A stretch of 64,000 nt of DNA from Aeromicrobium sp. (GCF_023146395.1 NZ_JAGLCD010000004.1:1-64000), one strand, 5' to 3'. Numbered from the stretch's first letter, positions 52,030 through 60,850 are shown. Notes: generated from the sequence alone by a model not told the origin. A program made the numbers and translations.

Positions 52030-52034
52030 CGCCG
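51976..52034. repeat. 59-bp direct repeat, copy A
   Basis: This segment covers the last 18 codons or so of the membrane-protein gene, its stop codon and a few bases beyond. It matches copy B (53158-53216) at 56 of 59 positions, the differences being three scattered substitutions. Sequence outside the unit is not shared. Confidence 0.85.
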
Positions 52035-52256
52035 AGACTTGGAATCGAGCAACGTCAGCTCGCCCCGACGCGTGTACGGACCGCGGCGCTGGCCAGCCCC
52101 AGAAGTCTGTCGTTGCTCGGGAGCCGGGTAGATACGACTAACCACGCGGGATGGCTCGATCGGCTCATTTCCGTGAGTTGGCTGTGAAATGGCATATGGA
52201 GTGCTCCGCCGACGTCTAGCCTCTCGTTCGTCTCAGCCACTTCGGGAGGAACACCC

Positions 52257-53087
52257 ATGTCCGTCACGCCCCCGCCGCCCGCCGGCGTCACCCCGCCGCC
52301 CTTCCCGCAGGCGCCGCCCAGCTCGCACGCCTCGCCGGCGCCGGAGAAGAACACGGTGGGTCTCATCGCGTTCATCCTGTCGATCGTCGGGTTCGTGTTC
52401 GCGTGTATTCCTGGTGCGCTGATCGTCGGCTGGATCCTCCTCCCGATCGCCTTCATCCTGGCGATCGTGTCGCTCTTTGCGAAGGGCAAGAAGGGCCTGG
52501 GCATCGCTGGCCTGATCATCTCGATCGTCGGCACGCTGGTCGGCTTCATCGTGTTCTTCGCGGTGGTTGCCGACGCCGTTGACACTGCCTTCGAGGAGGA
52601 GACCACCGTCTCGAGTTCTGACGGTGAGCCGATCTCGGCCGACGAGGGAGATCCTGCAGGCGCCAGCCGCGACAACCCCCTCCCGATCGGGAGCACGATC
52701 GAGAGCGAGGAGTGGACGCTGACCCTCAACGGCGTGAACCTCGACGCGAACGGCCAGGTGGCGGCGGAGAACCCCTTCAACGAGCCTGCTCCGGCCGGGA
52801 CGACCTACATCCTCGTGAACTACACCCTGACCTACACCGGCGACGACCCCGCCGGCGCCACTCCTTGGTCGACCGTCGAGTACGTCACCGTCGACGGCAA
52901 CACGATCAACTCCTACGACTCGTTCGTCGTGGTTCCCGACGAGATCGACACATTGTCGACTCTCTACTCGGGTGCCTCGGTCTCAGGCAACGTCGGACTT
53001 GCCGTCCCGGCCGACACTGCGGCTCAGGGGACGCTCGCCGTCTCCATCGACGTGATCGCGGACAAGGTCTTCTTCGCCGTGCAGTGA
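52257..53087 (+). CDS. DUF4190/DUF4352-like membrane protein
   Basis: A 276-residue protein with a Pro-rich cytoplasmic start (about 1-30), a DUF4190-like pair of hydrophobic hairpins (about 34-110, AFILSIVGFVFACIPGALIVGW and GIAGLIISIVGTLVGFIVFF regions), and an extracytoplasmic beta-sandwich (about 140-276, EWTLTLNGVNLDA, YILVNYTLTYTG) resembling DUF4352. Such domains face the cell surface; no enzymatic role is known. GGGAGGA 7 bp before the ATG is a good ribosome site. A hairpin terminator follows the gene. Confidence 0.75.
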   Translation: MSVTPPPPAGVTPPPFPQAPPSSHASPAPEKNTVGLIAFILSIVGFVFACIPGALIVGWILLPIAFILAIVSLFAKGKKGLGIAGLIISIVGTLVGFIVFFAVVADAVDTAFEEETTVSSSDGEPISADEGDPAGASRDNPLPIGSTIESEEWTLTLNGVNLDANGQVAAENPFNEPAPAGTTYILVNYTLTYTGDDPAGATPWSTVEYVTVDGNTINSYDSFVVVPDEIDTLSTLYSGASVSGNVGLAVPADTAAQGTLAVSIDVIADKVFFAVQ

Positions 53088-53112
53088 CCGTCGCCTCGCG
53101 GCGGTCCTGACG

Positions 53113-53153
53113 AGGCAGGCCCCGCGCCCAACAGCGGCCGCGGGCCTGCCTTT
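53113..53153 (+). terminator. Intrinsic terminator after the DUF4190/DUF4352-like gene
   Basis: A long GC-rich hairpin, AGGCAGGCCCCGCG pairing with CGCGGGCCTGCCT with one bulged base, is followed by TTT. It starts 26 bp after the stop codon and is the clearest terminator in the window. Confidence 0.8.
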
Positions 53154-53157
53154 CGGA

Positions 53158-53216
53158 GGCCGGCGCTGGAAGCGCGACGCGGTCGGAAACCTCGCCCGCG
53201 ATCGCTCCTAGCGCCG
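53158..53216. repeat. 59-bp direct repeat, copy B
   Basis: Near-identical to the 3' end of the single-pass membrane-protein gene (copy A). Here it stands with no gene attached on its 5' side, right after the terminator and just before the convergent 127-residue gene. It looks like the remnant of a duplication that carried only the 3' end. Confidence 0.85.
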
Positions 53217-53221
53217 GGGCC

Positions 53222-53605
53222 TCACAGCGCCTGGTTGGTCCGCACGAGCAGTGCGTCGAGCTGCGAGGCGACGTCGCGGCGGTTGTCGCGGCGTGCCTTG
53301 AGCGACGAGAACGGCAGCTGCAGGCGGATCCGCAGGGCGTGGAGCTCCCGGATGGCCGACGTGGCCAGCTCGTAGTGCTCGGAGTCCGGCTCGCTCGTGC
53401 GGATGACCTCGTGGAAGGTCACAACGGCGAGATCGATGCGAGCCATCAGTCGCTGCGTCGCGCTCTTGGCCTGGAGGCCGCGCACGACCTCGGCGGCCTG
53501 CTCCCGGTTCTCCGGGCGGGCGAGCCAGGCGATGACGGCCGGCCCGGCGATCGCCGCGACCTTGGGCCCGAGCAGGCGCAGGACCGCAGACACCGCGTTC
53601 GGCAT
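53222..53605 (-). CDS. 127-residue hypothetical protein
   Basis: An alpha-helical protein with a hydrophobic N-terminal stretch (VLRLLGPKVAAIAGPAVIAWLA) that could associate with the membrane, followed by a basic, helical region (LVRTNQAL end). The N-terminal motif and PENREQAAEVVRGLQ pattern occur in small actinobacterial proteins of unknown role. It begins at an ATG and is convergent with the DUF4190-like gene across the terminator and repeat. Confidence 0.65.
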   Translation of the reverse strand: MPNAVSAVLRLLGPKVAAIAGPAVIAWLARPENREQAAEVVRGLQAKSATQRLMARIDLAVVTFHEVIRTSEPDSEHYELATSAIRELHALRIRLQLPFSSLKARRDNRRDVASQLDALLVRTNQAL

Positions 53606-53660
53606 GAGTCATCCTTGTCGTCGACGCCCCCGATCGTATCGGCGTGCGCGGCGGGGCCCG

Positions 53661-54665
53661 TCAGCGAAAGGCGGCCGAGGCCGGGTCGGTGCTGAGCACC
53701 CGCACCGCGAGCGCCGTCGTGGCCTCCACGCCGAGGAAGCTCACGACGGTGCTGACCCGGTGGGTGTCGAGCGGGAGCAGCCCCGGCGTGCCGGGCACGT
53801 CGGGGGTGATCCCGAGGTCGAGGTCGTCGTGGCCCTGCATGACCCGGATGTTGAAGTCGTACCGCTCCCGCGCTCCCGAGGCGGTGAGCCGGCGCACGAC
53901 CGTGGCGCCCATCCGCCGTGACCCGTTCTCGCTCGCCCACGAGTCGAGGGTGGCGGCCACGGCCTGGCCAGCGTTGTGGTCGACGTCGGCCCACACCGTC
54001 GACATCGGCCCCACCTGGGTCAGCAGGGTCGCGGCGGTCTTCTCGCCGATGCCATCGACGCCGGGCAGGTTGTCGCTGGCATCGCCGCGCAGGGCGGCGA
54101 AGTCGAGATAGCGGTCGGCCGCGACGCCGTAGAGCGCCACGAGCCGCGCCGGGTTGAGCATGGGTGATCCGCTGATGCCGCCGTTGATCAGCCGCAGCAC
54201 CTGGGTGTGGTCGCTGATGTGGGCGAACGCGTCCCGGTCGGACGTGATGATGACGCAGTCCCAGTCGTTGTCACGGGCCCACGTCGCTGCGGACGCGCTG
54301 ACGTCGTCGGCCTCCAGGCCCGGGGGAGTGAGCGTCGCGAGGCCGAGCGCGTCGAGCATCGCGCCCGCCCGGTCGAGCTGCTCGACGAGCTGGGCCTCCT
54401 TCTCGGTGCGCCCGGCCTTGTAGTCGGGGTAGAAGTCGCGGCGCACCGAGGCGGTGCGGTCGTCGAGGCCGAAGATCACGGCGTCGGGCGCGAACCCGTC
54501 GATCGCCTCCAGGATCTGCCGCAGCATGCCGTGCAACGCCCACGCGGGACGCCCCGACCGATCGACGATCTGCGTGTGGGCCCGCGCGTGGTGATTGCGG
54601 TGCAGCAGCGACGGGGCGTCGACCACGAGCAGCAGCCGGCGCGGGCGATCTTCGGGGGCAGGCAT
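53661..54665 (-). CDS. Stand-alone 5'-3' exonuclease (Pol I 5'-nuclease domain)
   Basis: A 334-residue FEN-type nuclease without a polymerase domain. Metal-binding aspartates appear in LLVVDAPSLLHR, FGLDDRTASVRRDFYPDYKAGR, GLEADDVSAS, IITSDRDAFAHIS and DASDNLPGVDGIGEKTA; the last is also the helix-hairpin-helix that holds DNA. It removes 5' flaps or RNA primers. Many actinobacteria carry such a gene besides polA. It starts at an ATG (MPAPEDRPRRLLLVVD) and is not in an operon with a repair gene here. Confidence 0.92.
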   Translation of the reverse strand: MPAPEDRPRRLLLVVDAPSLLHRNHHARAHTQIVDRSGRPAWALHGMLRQILEAIDGFAPDAVIFGLDDRTASVRRDFYPDYKAGRTEKEAQLVEQLDRAGAMLDALGLATLTPPGLEADDVSASAATWARDNDWDCVIITSDRDAFAHISDHTQVLRLINGGISGSPMLNPARLVALYGVAADRYLDFAALRGDASDNLPGVDGIGEKTAATLLTQVGPMSTVWADVDHNAGQAVAATLDSWASENGSRRMGATVVRRLTASGARERYDFNIRVMQGHDDLDLGITPDVPGTPGLLPLDTHRVSTVVSFLGVEATTALAVRVLSTDPASAAFR

Positions 54666-54757
54666 GGGCTCCGGTCATCGTACGGGTGGATCGACGAAGT
54701 CAGTCCGTGAGCCAGCCACTGGTACTTGTTGCTGAACTGGTGCCACGATCACGTCCC

Positions 54758-55174
54758 ATGACGACTATCAGGTTGAGTGCCTACCTGTTCGTGGCGATGT
54801 TGTCCGTCGCCGCCTGCTCATCGGAGCCTGGGACTGACCGCGGTCCGGCCAGCTCTTCCCCGCCGACGGTGAGCAGTTCTGGTTCCTGGGTCGACTTTGA
54901 CGGTGTCGAAGTCGTTCCCTCCGCTGACTGCGAGGCGGCGGCGGTGCTAGCCGCCCGCGAGAAGGACTCACGCGCGGCTGAGCCTCTGATCGCGGCAACG
55001 CTGGACGCGTGCACGACCGCGGATGAGTGGCTCTCAGCCGTGAAGCTCCATCCCGGCGTGATGGGGTTGACGCCTTCAGCAGAGATTGGTCGTCTGGAGC
55101 TTCTGTCTGCCTGCTTCGGGTACCAGCAAGCGGCAGTCTGCAGGGACGCCGCGTCGCGAGGGGTCACGTACTGA
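54758..55174 (+). CDS. Small lipoprotein of unknown function
   Basis: A 138-residue precursor with lipoprotein signal MTTIRLSAYLFVAMLSVAAC (lipobox Cys20), a Ser-rich spacer, and a small domain with three further cysteines around ADCEAAAVLAA, LDACTTADEWLSA and LLSACFGYQQAAVC. The cysteine spacing suggests disulfides in an extracytoplasmic domain. I recognise no family. The ATG at MTTIRL is used; a longer frame upstream lacks a signal peptide. Confidence 0.7.
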   Translation: MTTIRLSAYLFVAMLSVAACSSEPGTDRGPASSSPPTVSSSGSWVDFDGVEVVPSADCEAAAVLAAREKDSRAAEPLIAATLDACTTADEWLSAVKLHPGVMGLTPSAEIGRLELLSACFGYQQAAVCRDAASRGVTY

Positions 55175-55195
55175 TCAGAAGATCAGGACTCGAAC

Positions 55196-56650
55196 TCAGC
55201 CCACCAACCAGGGCCGCGCCGCAGCCACGAGGCTGCGGCGCTTGGCGTCGTCGAAGCCGTCCCACTGGCGCACCATCATGGTGCTGCGCGGGTTGGACTC
55301 GAACACGCCGCGGTGGTCGCGCACGAACGTCCAGAACAGGCCGTCCCACGCCTCGGTCCAGTCACCGGTGGGGATGTCGGACATCTTCCGCAGGTAGCTG
55401 CTGGCCGAGACGTAGGGCTTGGTCGTGATGGCTGAGCCGGACGCGTACTGGCTCATCGCATAGACGTTCGGCACCATGACCCAGTCGTAGGCGTCGACGA
55501 ACATCGCCATGTACCACGCGTAGACCTCGTCGGGATGCACGCGCAGCAGGCACAGGGCGTTGCCGAGCACCATGAGCCGCTCGATGTGATGGGCATAGCC
55601 GGTCTCGAGCACGCGCCGCAGCGCGGTGTCGACCGGCTCGAGCCCGGTCTCGGCGGTCCACCAGCCGGGCGGCAGCTCGCGGTAGTGGTCGAGAGCGTTG
55701 GTCGTGCGAAGCCTGCGCCCGCGCGAGACGTAGCTGCCGCGCATGTACTCGCGCCATCCGATCAGCTGACGCACGAATCCCTCGTACGACGCGATCGGCA
55801 CGGCATTGCGCTCGGCGAACCGCACCACCTGGTCGAGCACGTCGGCCGGGTCCAGCAGGCCGATGTTCAGCGCCGGCGTGAGGGCCGCGTGGAACACGAA
55901 GCCGTGCTCGGCCGAGATCGCGTCCTCGTAGGGGCCGAACTCGTGGAAGCGCTGCTCGAGGAACTCCTGGAGCATCTCGTCGGCCGGCTCGCGGGTCACG
56001 GCCCAGGCGAACCCCGCGGGGTCGCCCGGTGCGTCGGGGAAGCGGTCGCGCACGAAGGCGATGGCCTCCTGGGTGATCTCGTCGGGCTCGGGTCGCGACG
56101 TGGCCGGCACGGGATGGTTCTTCGGCAGCTTCTTGCGATTCTCGGTGTCGAACGACCACTGGCCACCGACCGGCTCACCGTCGTCGACCAGCACGTCGAG
56201 CCGTCGGCGCTGCCGGGCGTAGAAGCCGGCCATGCGGGTGCGCTTGCCCGTGAACTGCTTGGCGACGTCCTCGGCCGAGGTCAGGAAGTTGGGCGTCGCC
56301 AGCACCTCGACCCGGGCCCCCGCATCGGCCGCGGCGGCGCGTAGGTCGCGCTCGAGCCAGTCGTCGACGACGTCGTGCCAGCTGACGACGTCGGCGCCCT
56401 CCAGGGCGCGGGCCACGGCGAGCCGGCTCGTCGTGCGGCCGTCGGTGCGCACCCACTCGACCGTCTTGCCCGCGCCCGCCAGCTCGCGGGCGTGGTGTTC
56501 CATCGAGGCGCGGTGCAGCACGAGCTTGTGCGCGTGGAAGGGGTACTGGCGGAACAGCAGATCGTGCTCCACGAGCACGAACGCGTCGGCCTCGACGTCG
56601 AGGTTCTGGGCGAACAGCTGGTGGGGGAGCACGAGGTGGACACGGCGCAC
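55196..56650 (-). CDS. Cryptochrome/photolyase-like protein lacking the Fe-S cluster
   Basis: A 484-residue protein of the FeS-BCP/PhrB-like group (prokaryotic 6-4 photolyase family). The N-terminal DUF523-like/Rossmann domain starts HLVLPHQLFAQ, and the FAD-binding C-terminal part has YAHHIERLMVLGN, MFVDAYDWVMVPNVYAMSQYA and TTKPYVSASSYLRKMSD. In the normal family MSD is followed by YCxxC and a further Cys that hold a [4Fe-4S] cluster. Here the sequence reads MSDIPTGDWTEAWDGLFW. The whole protein has a single cysteine, Cys367. It therefore cannot bind the cluster. Light-driven repair may still occur. No cofactor-synthesis gene lies beside it. Confidence 0.85.
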   Translation of the reverse strand: MRRVHLVLPHQLFAQNLDVEADAFVLVEHDLLFRQYPFHAHKLVLHRASMEHHARELAGAGKTVEWVRTDGRTTSRLAVARALEGADVVSWHDVVDDWLERDLRAAAADAGARVEVLATPNFLTSAEDVAKQFTGKRTRMAGFYARQRRRLDVLVDDGEPVGGQWSFDTENRKKLPKNHPVPATSRPEPDEITQEAIAFVRDRFPDAPGDPAGFAWAVTREPADEMLQEFLEQRFHEFGPYEDAISAEHGFVFHAALTPALNIGLLDPADVLDQVVRFAERNAVPIASYEGFVRQLIGWREYMRGSYVSRGRRLRTTNALDHYRELPPGWWTAETGLEPVDTALRRVLETGYAHHIERLMVLGNALCLLRVHPDEVYAWYMAMFVDAYDWVMVPNVYAMSQYASGSAITTKPYVSASSYLRKMSDIPTGDWTEAWDGLFWTFVRDHRGVFESNPRSTMMVRQWDGFDDAKRRSLVAAARPWLVG

Positions 56651-56740
56651 CCCGCCATCCCACCACCGCTCGGCCGCCCCGGCGAGTCATGGACGAGGCG
56701 AGGCGCGTGACGTCGGTCAAGGGGTGGGCGGCGACCTCAA

Positions 56741-56759
56741 AACGCTAATGAGTATCGTT
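56741..56759. promoter_or_regulatory. Imperfect palindrome before the FecCD-type ABC operon
   Basis: AACGCTAATGAGTATCGTT has matching AACG/CGTT ends and an AATGA...ATC core like Fur/Zur-family operators. It ends 7 bp before the GTG of the permease gene, in the right place for an operator. It does not match the DtxR box found at the other iron transporter. The identity of the regulator is open. Confidence 0.4.
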
Positions 56760-56766
56760 CGCGTCT

Positions 56767-57840
56767 GTGAAGTTGCAGCAGGAGTCGCCCGAGGTGGTCG
56801 TCGCCCTGGCCCGCCGACGCCGTCGGGGCCGGCTCGCGGTCGTCGGCACCGCCGCCGTGCTGGGCGCCGTGGTGCTGCTGAGCATCGGCACGGGACCGGT
56901 CGGCGTGCCACCGGGCACCGTGGCCCGCATCTTGGCCGCACACCTCCTGCCGGGGGAGCACGAGGCCACCTGGACGGCGGCCCAGGACCAGATCGTGTGG
57001 AGCTTCCGGCTCCCGCGCGTGCTGATGGCGGTGCTGGTCGGTGCCTCGCTCGCCGTCGTGGGTGCGCTGCTGCAGGCCATCGTCCGCAACCCGCTCGCCG
57101 ACCCGTACGTCCTCGGCGCGTCCTCCGGTGCGGCCCTCGGCGCCGTGGGTGCCCTGGCCTTGGGGGCCAGCGTCCCCGGCCTGCTCGTCTCGGGCTCGGC
57201 CTTCGGCGGAGCCGCCGTGGCCGGCGTGATCGTCTACGTCCTGGCGTCCCGCGGCGGGCGGATCGAGTCGCTGCGCCTCGTCCTGGCAGGTGTCGCGCTG
57301 TCCTACCTGTTCAGCGCGGCCACGGGCTGGATCACCGCGACGGCAGACCACGGTCGCCTGCCCGGTCTGCTGTTCTTCCTGCTCGGCAGCATCAGCTCGG
57401 CCACCTGGGAGATGCTGACGCTGCCCGCGATCGCGCTCGTGCTCGGTCTGGCCTATGCGCTGCGCCGCGCAAGCCACCTCGACGCCGCGATGACCGGCGA
57501 CGAGACCGCGGCCTCGCTCGGGGTCGACATGACCCGCCTACGCGTCGAGGTGCTCGTGGTCACCGCCGCCATGACCGGGGCCGTGGTCGCCGTCGCCGGC
57601 GGCATCGGCTTCGTGGGCATGGTCGTGCCGCACGTGTGCCGGCTCCTGGTCGGCGCCAGCCACCGGGTGCTCCTGCCGTTCGCCACGGTCGCCGGCGCGC
57701 TGCTCGTGGTGCTCGTCGACACGGTGGCGCGCACCGCCGCCTCGCCGCGCGAGATCCCCCTCGGCGTCGTGACGGCCCTTGTCGGCGCGCCGTTCTTCCT
57801 GTGGCTGCTGCGCACCCGTCCGGTGGGGGCCGAGCGATGA
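56767..57840 (+). CDS. FecCD-family metal/siderophore ABC permease
   Basis: A 357-residue membrane permease of the BtuC/FecCD family with about ten helices. Hallmarks are the WSFRLPRVLMAVLVGASLAV stretch, the LQAIVRNPLADPYVLGASSG coupling region and GFVGMVVPHVCRLLVG near the C-terminus. It moves siderophore-iron, haem, cobalamin or another metal complex. The GTG start follows a short palindromic operator. It is the first gene of a four-gene operon: permease, ATPase, binding lipoprotein and exporter. Confidence 0.92.
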   Translation: MKLQQESPEVVVALARRRRRGRLAVVGTAAVLGAVVLLSIGTGPVGVPPGTVARILAAHLLPGEHEATWTAAQDQIVWSFRLPRVLMAVLVGASLAVVGALLQAIVRNPLADPYVLGASSGAALGAVGALALGASVPGLLVSGSAFGGAAVAGVIVYVLASRGGRIESLRLVLAGVALSYLFSAATGWITATADHGRLPGLLFFLLGSISSATWEMLTLPAIALVLGLAYALRRASHLDAAMTGDETAASLGVDMTRLRVEVLVVTAAMTGAVVAVAGGIGFVGMVVPHVCRLLVGASHRVLLPFATVAGALLVVLVDTVARTAASPREIPLGVVTALVGAPFFLWLLRTRPVGAER

Positions 57841-58634
57841 GCGGCGTGCGCGTCGAGCGCCTCTCGGTGCGCCTGGGTCAGACCCAGGCCCTCGCCGACG
57901 TCGACCTCGAGGTGCGCCCGGGCGAGGTGCTCGGACTGCTCGGCCCGAACGGCTGCGGCAAGTCGACGCTGCTGCGCACGATGTACGGCACGCAGCGACC
58001 GACCACGGGCTCGGTACACCTCGACGGGCTCGACGTGGCCCGGTCGCCGCGGCGCGAGGTCGCACGGCGGTGCGCCGTCCTGACCCAGGACCACGCGACC
58101 GACGTCGAGCTGTCGGTCATGGACGTCGTGCTGCTCGGACGCATCCCGCACCCGGCCTCGCAGCGTTCGGCGGCCGGTGACCTGCGCCTCGCCGCCGACG
58201 CGCTCGCGCGCACCGATGCCCTCCACCTGGCCGACCGTGCCTTCCCGACGCTCTCCGGTGGCGAACGACAACGCGTGCTCCTGGCCCGCGCCCTGTGCCA
58301 GGACCCACGGGTGCTGCTGCTCGACGAGCCCACGAACCATCTCGACGTGACCCACCAGCTCGACCTGATGCGCACCGTCGGATCGCTGGGCGTCACGTGC
58401 GTCGTGGCGCTCCACGACCTGTCCCTCGCCGCCGCGCACTGCCACCGCGTGGCGCTGCTCGACGCCGGCCGGCTCGTGGCGGTCGGCACACCCGAGGAGG
58501 TCCTCACCCCTGAGCGGGTGGAGGCCACCTACCGCGTCGCGTGCGACCTGCTCACCCATCCGCGTACCGGCCGGCCCCTCGTGGCGCTGTCGCCGCGCGT
58601 CCCCAGTTCCCCCATTGCCCAGGAGGCACCATGA
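57837..58634 (+). CDS. FecE-type ABC transporter ATPase
   Basis: A 265-residue ATPase with Walker A GPNGCGKS (36-43), signature LSGGERQRVLLARAL, Walker B LLLDEPTNHLD and the H-loop ALHDLSLAA. The pattern is that of BtuD/FhuC/FecE proteins that power uptake of metal complexes through BtuC-type permeases. The start overlaps the permease stop by 4 bp (ATGA), and its own stop overlaps the binding-protein start, so the three subunits are translationally coupled. Confidence 0.92.
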   Translation: MSGVRVERLSVRLGQTQALADVDLEVRPGEVLGLLGPNGCGKSTLLRTMYGTQRPTTGSVHLDGLDVARSPRREVARRCAVLTQDHATDVELSVMDVVLLGRIPHPASQRSAAGDLRLAADALARTDALHLADRAFPTLSGGERQRVLLARALCQDPRVLLLDEPTNHLDVTHQLDLMRTVGSLGVTCVVALHDLSLAAAHCHRVALLDAGRLVAVGTPEEVLTPERVEATYRVACDLLTHPRTGRPLVALSPRVPSSPIAQEAP

Positions 58635-59599
58635 AGCGCACGATCCCCCCGCTGCTGACCGTCGCCGTGATCGCCGCCGGATGCGGCTCGGTCACGACCG
58701 AGTCGTCCGGAGACGACGGCGACAGCGTGACCGTCGAGAGCTGCGGCCGCGAGGTCACCGTGACCGCCGTGCCGGAACGCGTCGTCAGCATGCACCCCAG
58801 CCTCACCGAGCTCATGGTGCAGCTCGGCCTGGGCGACCGCGTGGTCGCCCAGGCGCAGGACGCGCTCGGTGAGCCGTCGCCCGAGCTCGCCGAGGAGGTT
58901 CAGGCCATCACCTCGATCAGTGCCGACTCGCCCCCGACCCGGGAGGACCTGCTGGCCCAGGACCCGGACTTCGTCATCAGTGGCACCGAGTACGAGTTCT
59001 CGACCGACCAGGGGTTCGCCGGGTACGACGCCCTCGAACAGGCTGGCGCCCCGGCCTACGTCGCCACCGCGGGCTGCATCGACCGCCGGTCCGAGGGCAC
59101 GGTGGCCGACACCCTCGCCGACGTCGAGAACCTCGGCCGGATCTTCGACGTGTCCGACCGTGCCGACGAGCTGATCGCCCAGGCCGAGCAGGATTTGGCC
59201 GAGATCGACGAGATCGTCGGTGACGACGAGCCCGTGCGCGCCGTCCAGGTCTACGTCGAGGGCGGCAAGCTCTACGCCATCGGCGGTGCGGTCGAGATCG
59301 ACGTGCTGCGACTCGGCGGCGGCGAGAACCTGTTCGCCGGCGACTCGCGCTTCGACGACTTCTTCGCGGCCGAGGTCAACCCGGAGGTCGTCGTCGACCT
59401 CCAGCCCGACGCATTCGTGTTCGCCGTGAACGACGCCGCTCACGAGCAGGAGACGCGCGCCTACCTGGAGCGGACCCTCGCCGAGACCCCCGCGGCCCAG
59501 AACGGCCTGCTCGTCGCCGTCGACAACACCTACGTGCAGCCCGGCACGCTGTCGGGCATCACGGGTGCCCGCCTCGTGGCCGAGGCCCTGCACGGCTGA
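58631..59599 (+). CDS. Metal/siderophore ABC substrate-binding lipoprotein
   Basis: A 322-residue precursor with a short lipoprotein signal (MKRTIPPLLTVAVIAAGC, lipobox Cys18). The mature part is a class III (BtuF/FecB-like) binding protein, with opening pattern VPERVVSMHPSLTELMVQLG and a long inter-domain helix (EGTVADTLADVENLGRIF). Ligand-contact residues cannot be assigned with confidence. The ATG is used because it gives the signal peptide and the 4-bp overlap with the ATPase gene. Confidence 0.9.
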   Translation: MKRTIPPLLTVAVIAAGCGSVTTESSGDDGDSVTVESCGREVTVTAVPERVVSMHPSLTELMVQLGLGDRVVAQAQDALGEPSPELAEEVQAITSISADSPPTREDLLAQDPDFVISGTEYEFSTDQGFAGYDALEQAGAPAYVATAGCIDRRSEGTVADTLADVENLGRIFDVSDRADELIAQAEQDLAEIDEIVGDDEPVRAVQVYVEGGKLYAIGGAVEIDVLRLGGGENLFAGDSRFDDFFAAEVNPEVVVDLQPDAFVFAVNDAAHEQETRAYLERTLAETPAAQNGLLVAVDNTYVQPGTLSGITGARLVAEALHG

Positions 59600-59602
59600 G
59601 GC

Positions 59603-60817
59603 GTGAGGGAGCTCGGGCGCGACTACGCCCTGTTCTGGTCGGCGCGGGTCCTCGCGGTCGCCGGCGCCACGGTCACGGCCGTCGCCGTTCCGGTGCTGAC
59701 GTTCCAGCGTTCGGGCTCCCCGTTCCTCACCGCGACGATCGTCGCCCTGCAGGTCCTGCCCTACCTGGTGCTGGGTCTCGTGGCCGGCGCGATCGCCGAC
59801 CGGGTCTCGCGCCGGGTGCTCATGGTGCTCAGCGAGCTGGTGAGTGCGGCGGCCCTGGCGAGCCTCGTGCTCGCGGGCGGCGACGTGGCGATCGCCCACC
59901 TGCTCGTGGTCGCGACCGTAGTCCCGACGGCCTTCGTGTGGTTCGACGCGGCCGCCTTCGGGGCGCTGCCGGCCCTCGTGGGTCGCGAGCGCGTCGTCGC
60001 GGCCAACAGCGCACTGTGGACCGCGACGACCCTCGTGGGTGTCGCAGGGCCGGCGCTCGCCGGGTTCACCGTGGCCGCGGGAGGCCCGAGCCTGGCCCTC
60101 GTGATCGACGTCGTGGCCTGCGCGGCGGCGGCACTCCTGCTCGCGCACGTTCGGACCCCGATGGGTCCGCAGCGTCGTACCGGGGCGCGCACCCGGCTGC
60201 GGGCCGACATGGTCGAGGGACTGGCCTTCGTGCTGCGCCATCCCGTGATCCGTCCGCTGACGCTGGCCGGGACGCTGAACTCGGTCGCGGCCGGAGCCGT
60301 CACGGGACTCGTGGTGGTCGTGGCCGTGCGGCAGCTGGACGACTCGGCCACCGGGGAGGTCCCGGGACTGCTGTTGACCGCGATCGCGGCGGGCGGCTTC
60401 CTCGCCGCGGTCTGCCTGCCGCGTCTGCTGCGGGTCGTGCGGCTCGGCCGGGTGACCGTCGGGGCGCTCGTGGGCGGTGCTCCGGCGCTCCTGCTCCTGG
60501 CGCTGGCCGACACCGTGGCCGTGGCCGTGATCGGGCTGATCGGGTGGGGGCTGGCCACGACCTTGGTCGTGCTGAACGGGATCTCGACCCGTCAGCAGCT
60601 GACCCCGGACGCCCTCCAGTCACGGGTCAACACCTCGGCGCGCATGCTCGCCTGGGGTGGGACGCCATTCGGAGCGCTGGCGGCCGGGGCCTCCGCGGAG
60701 CACGTGCACCTCCCGGTCGTGCTCGCGGGTGTCGCTGCCGTGTCGCTCGGCGCGGCCGTCTACGCCGTCGCGGCAGGCCTGCCGCAGGTGCGGCTCACCG
60801 CCGTCGCCGGGTCCTGA
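59603..60817 (+). CDS. MFS transporter, siderophore-exporter-like
   Basis: A 404-residue major facilitator protein with about 12 helices. It starts RDYALFWSARVLAVAGATV and shows IADRVSRRVLMVLSEL in the loop between helices 2 and 3, the pattern of the EntS/DHA3 group. It follows the binding-protein stop by 3 bp, so it is part of the same operon. EntS-like proteins export siderophores, so export and re-import of one metal carrier would be coherent (inference). No siderophore synthesis gene is visible in the window. Confidence 0.82.
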   Translation: MRELGRDYALFWSARVLAVAGATVTAVAVPVLTFQRSGSPFLTATIVALQVLPYLVLGLVAGAIADRVSRRVLMVLSELVSAAALASLVLAGGDVAIAHLLVVATVVPTAFVWFDAAAFGALPALVGRERVVAANSALWTATTLVGVAGPALAGFTVAAGGPSLALVIDVVACAAAALLLAHVRTPMGPQRRTGARTRLRADMVEGLAFVLRHPVIRPLTLAGTLNSVAAGAVTGLVVVVAVRQLDDSATGEVPGLLLTAIAAGGFLAAVCLPRLLRVVRLGRVTVGALVGGAPALLLLALADTVAVAVIGLIGWGLATTLVVLNGISTRQQLTPDALQSRVNTSARMLAWGGTPFGALAAGASAEHVHLPVVLAGVAAVSLGAAVYAVAAGLPQVRLTAVAGS

Positions 60818-60850
60818 GCGAGGTCGCCCACGTCCCGCGCACTCGACGCC

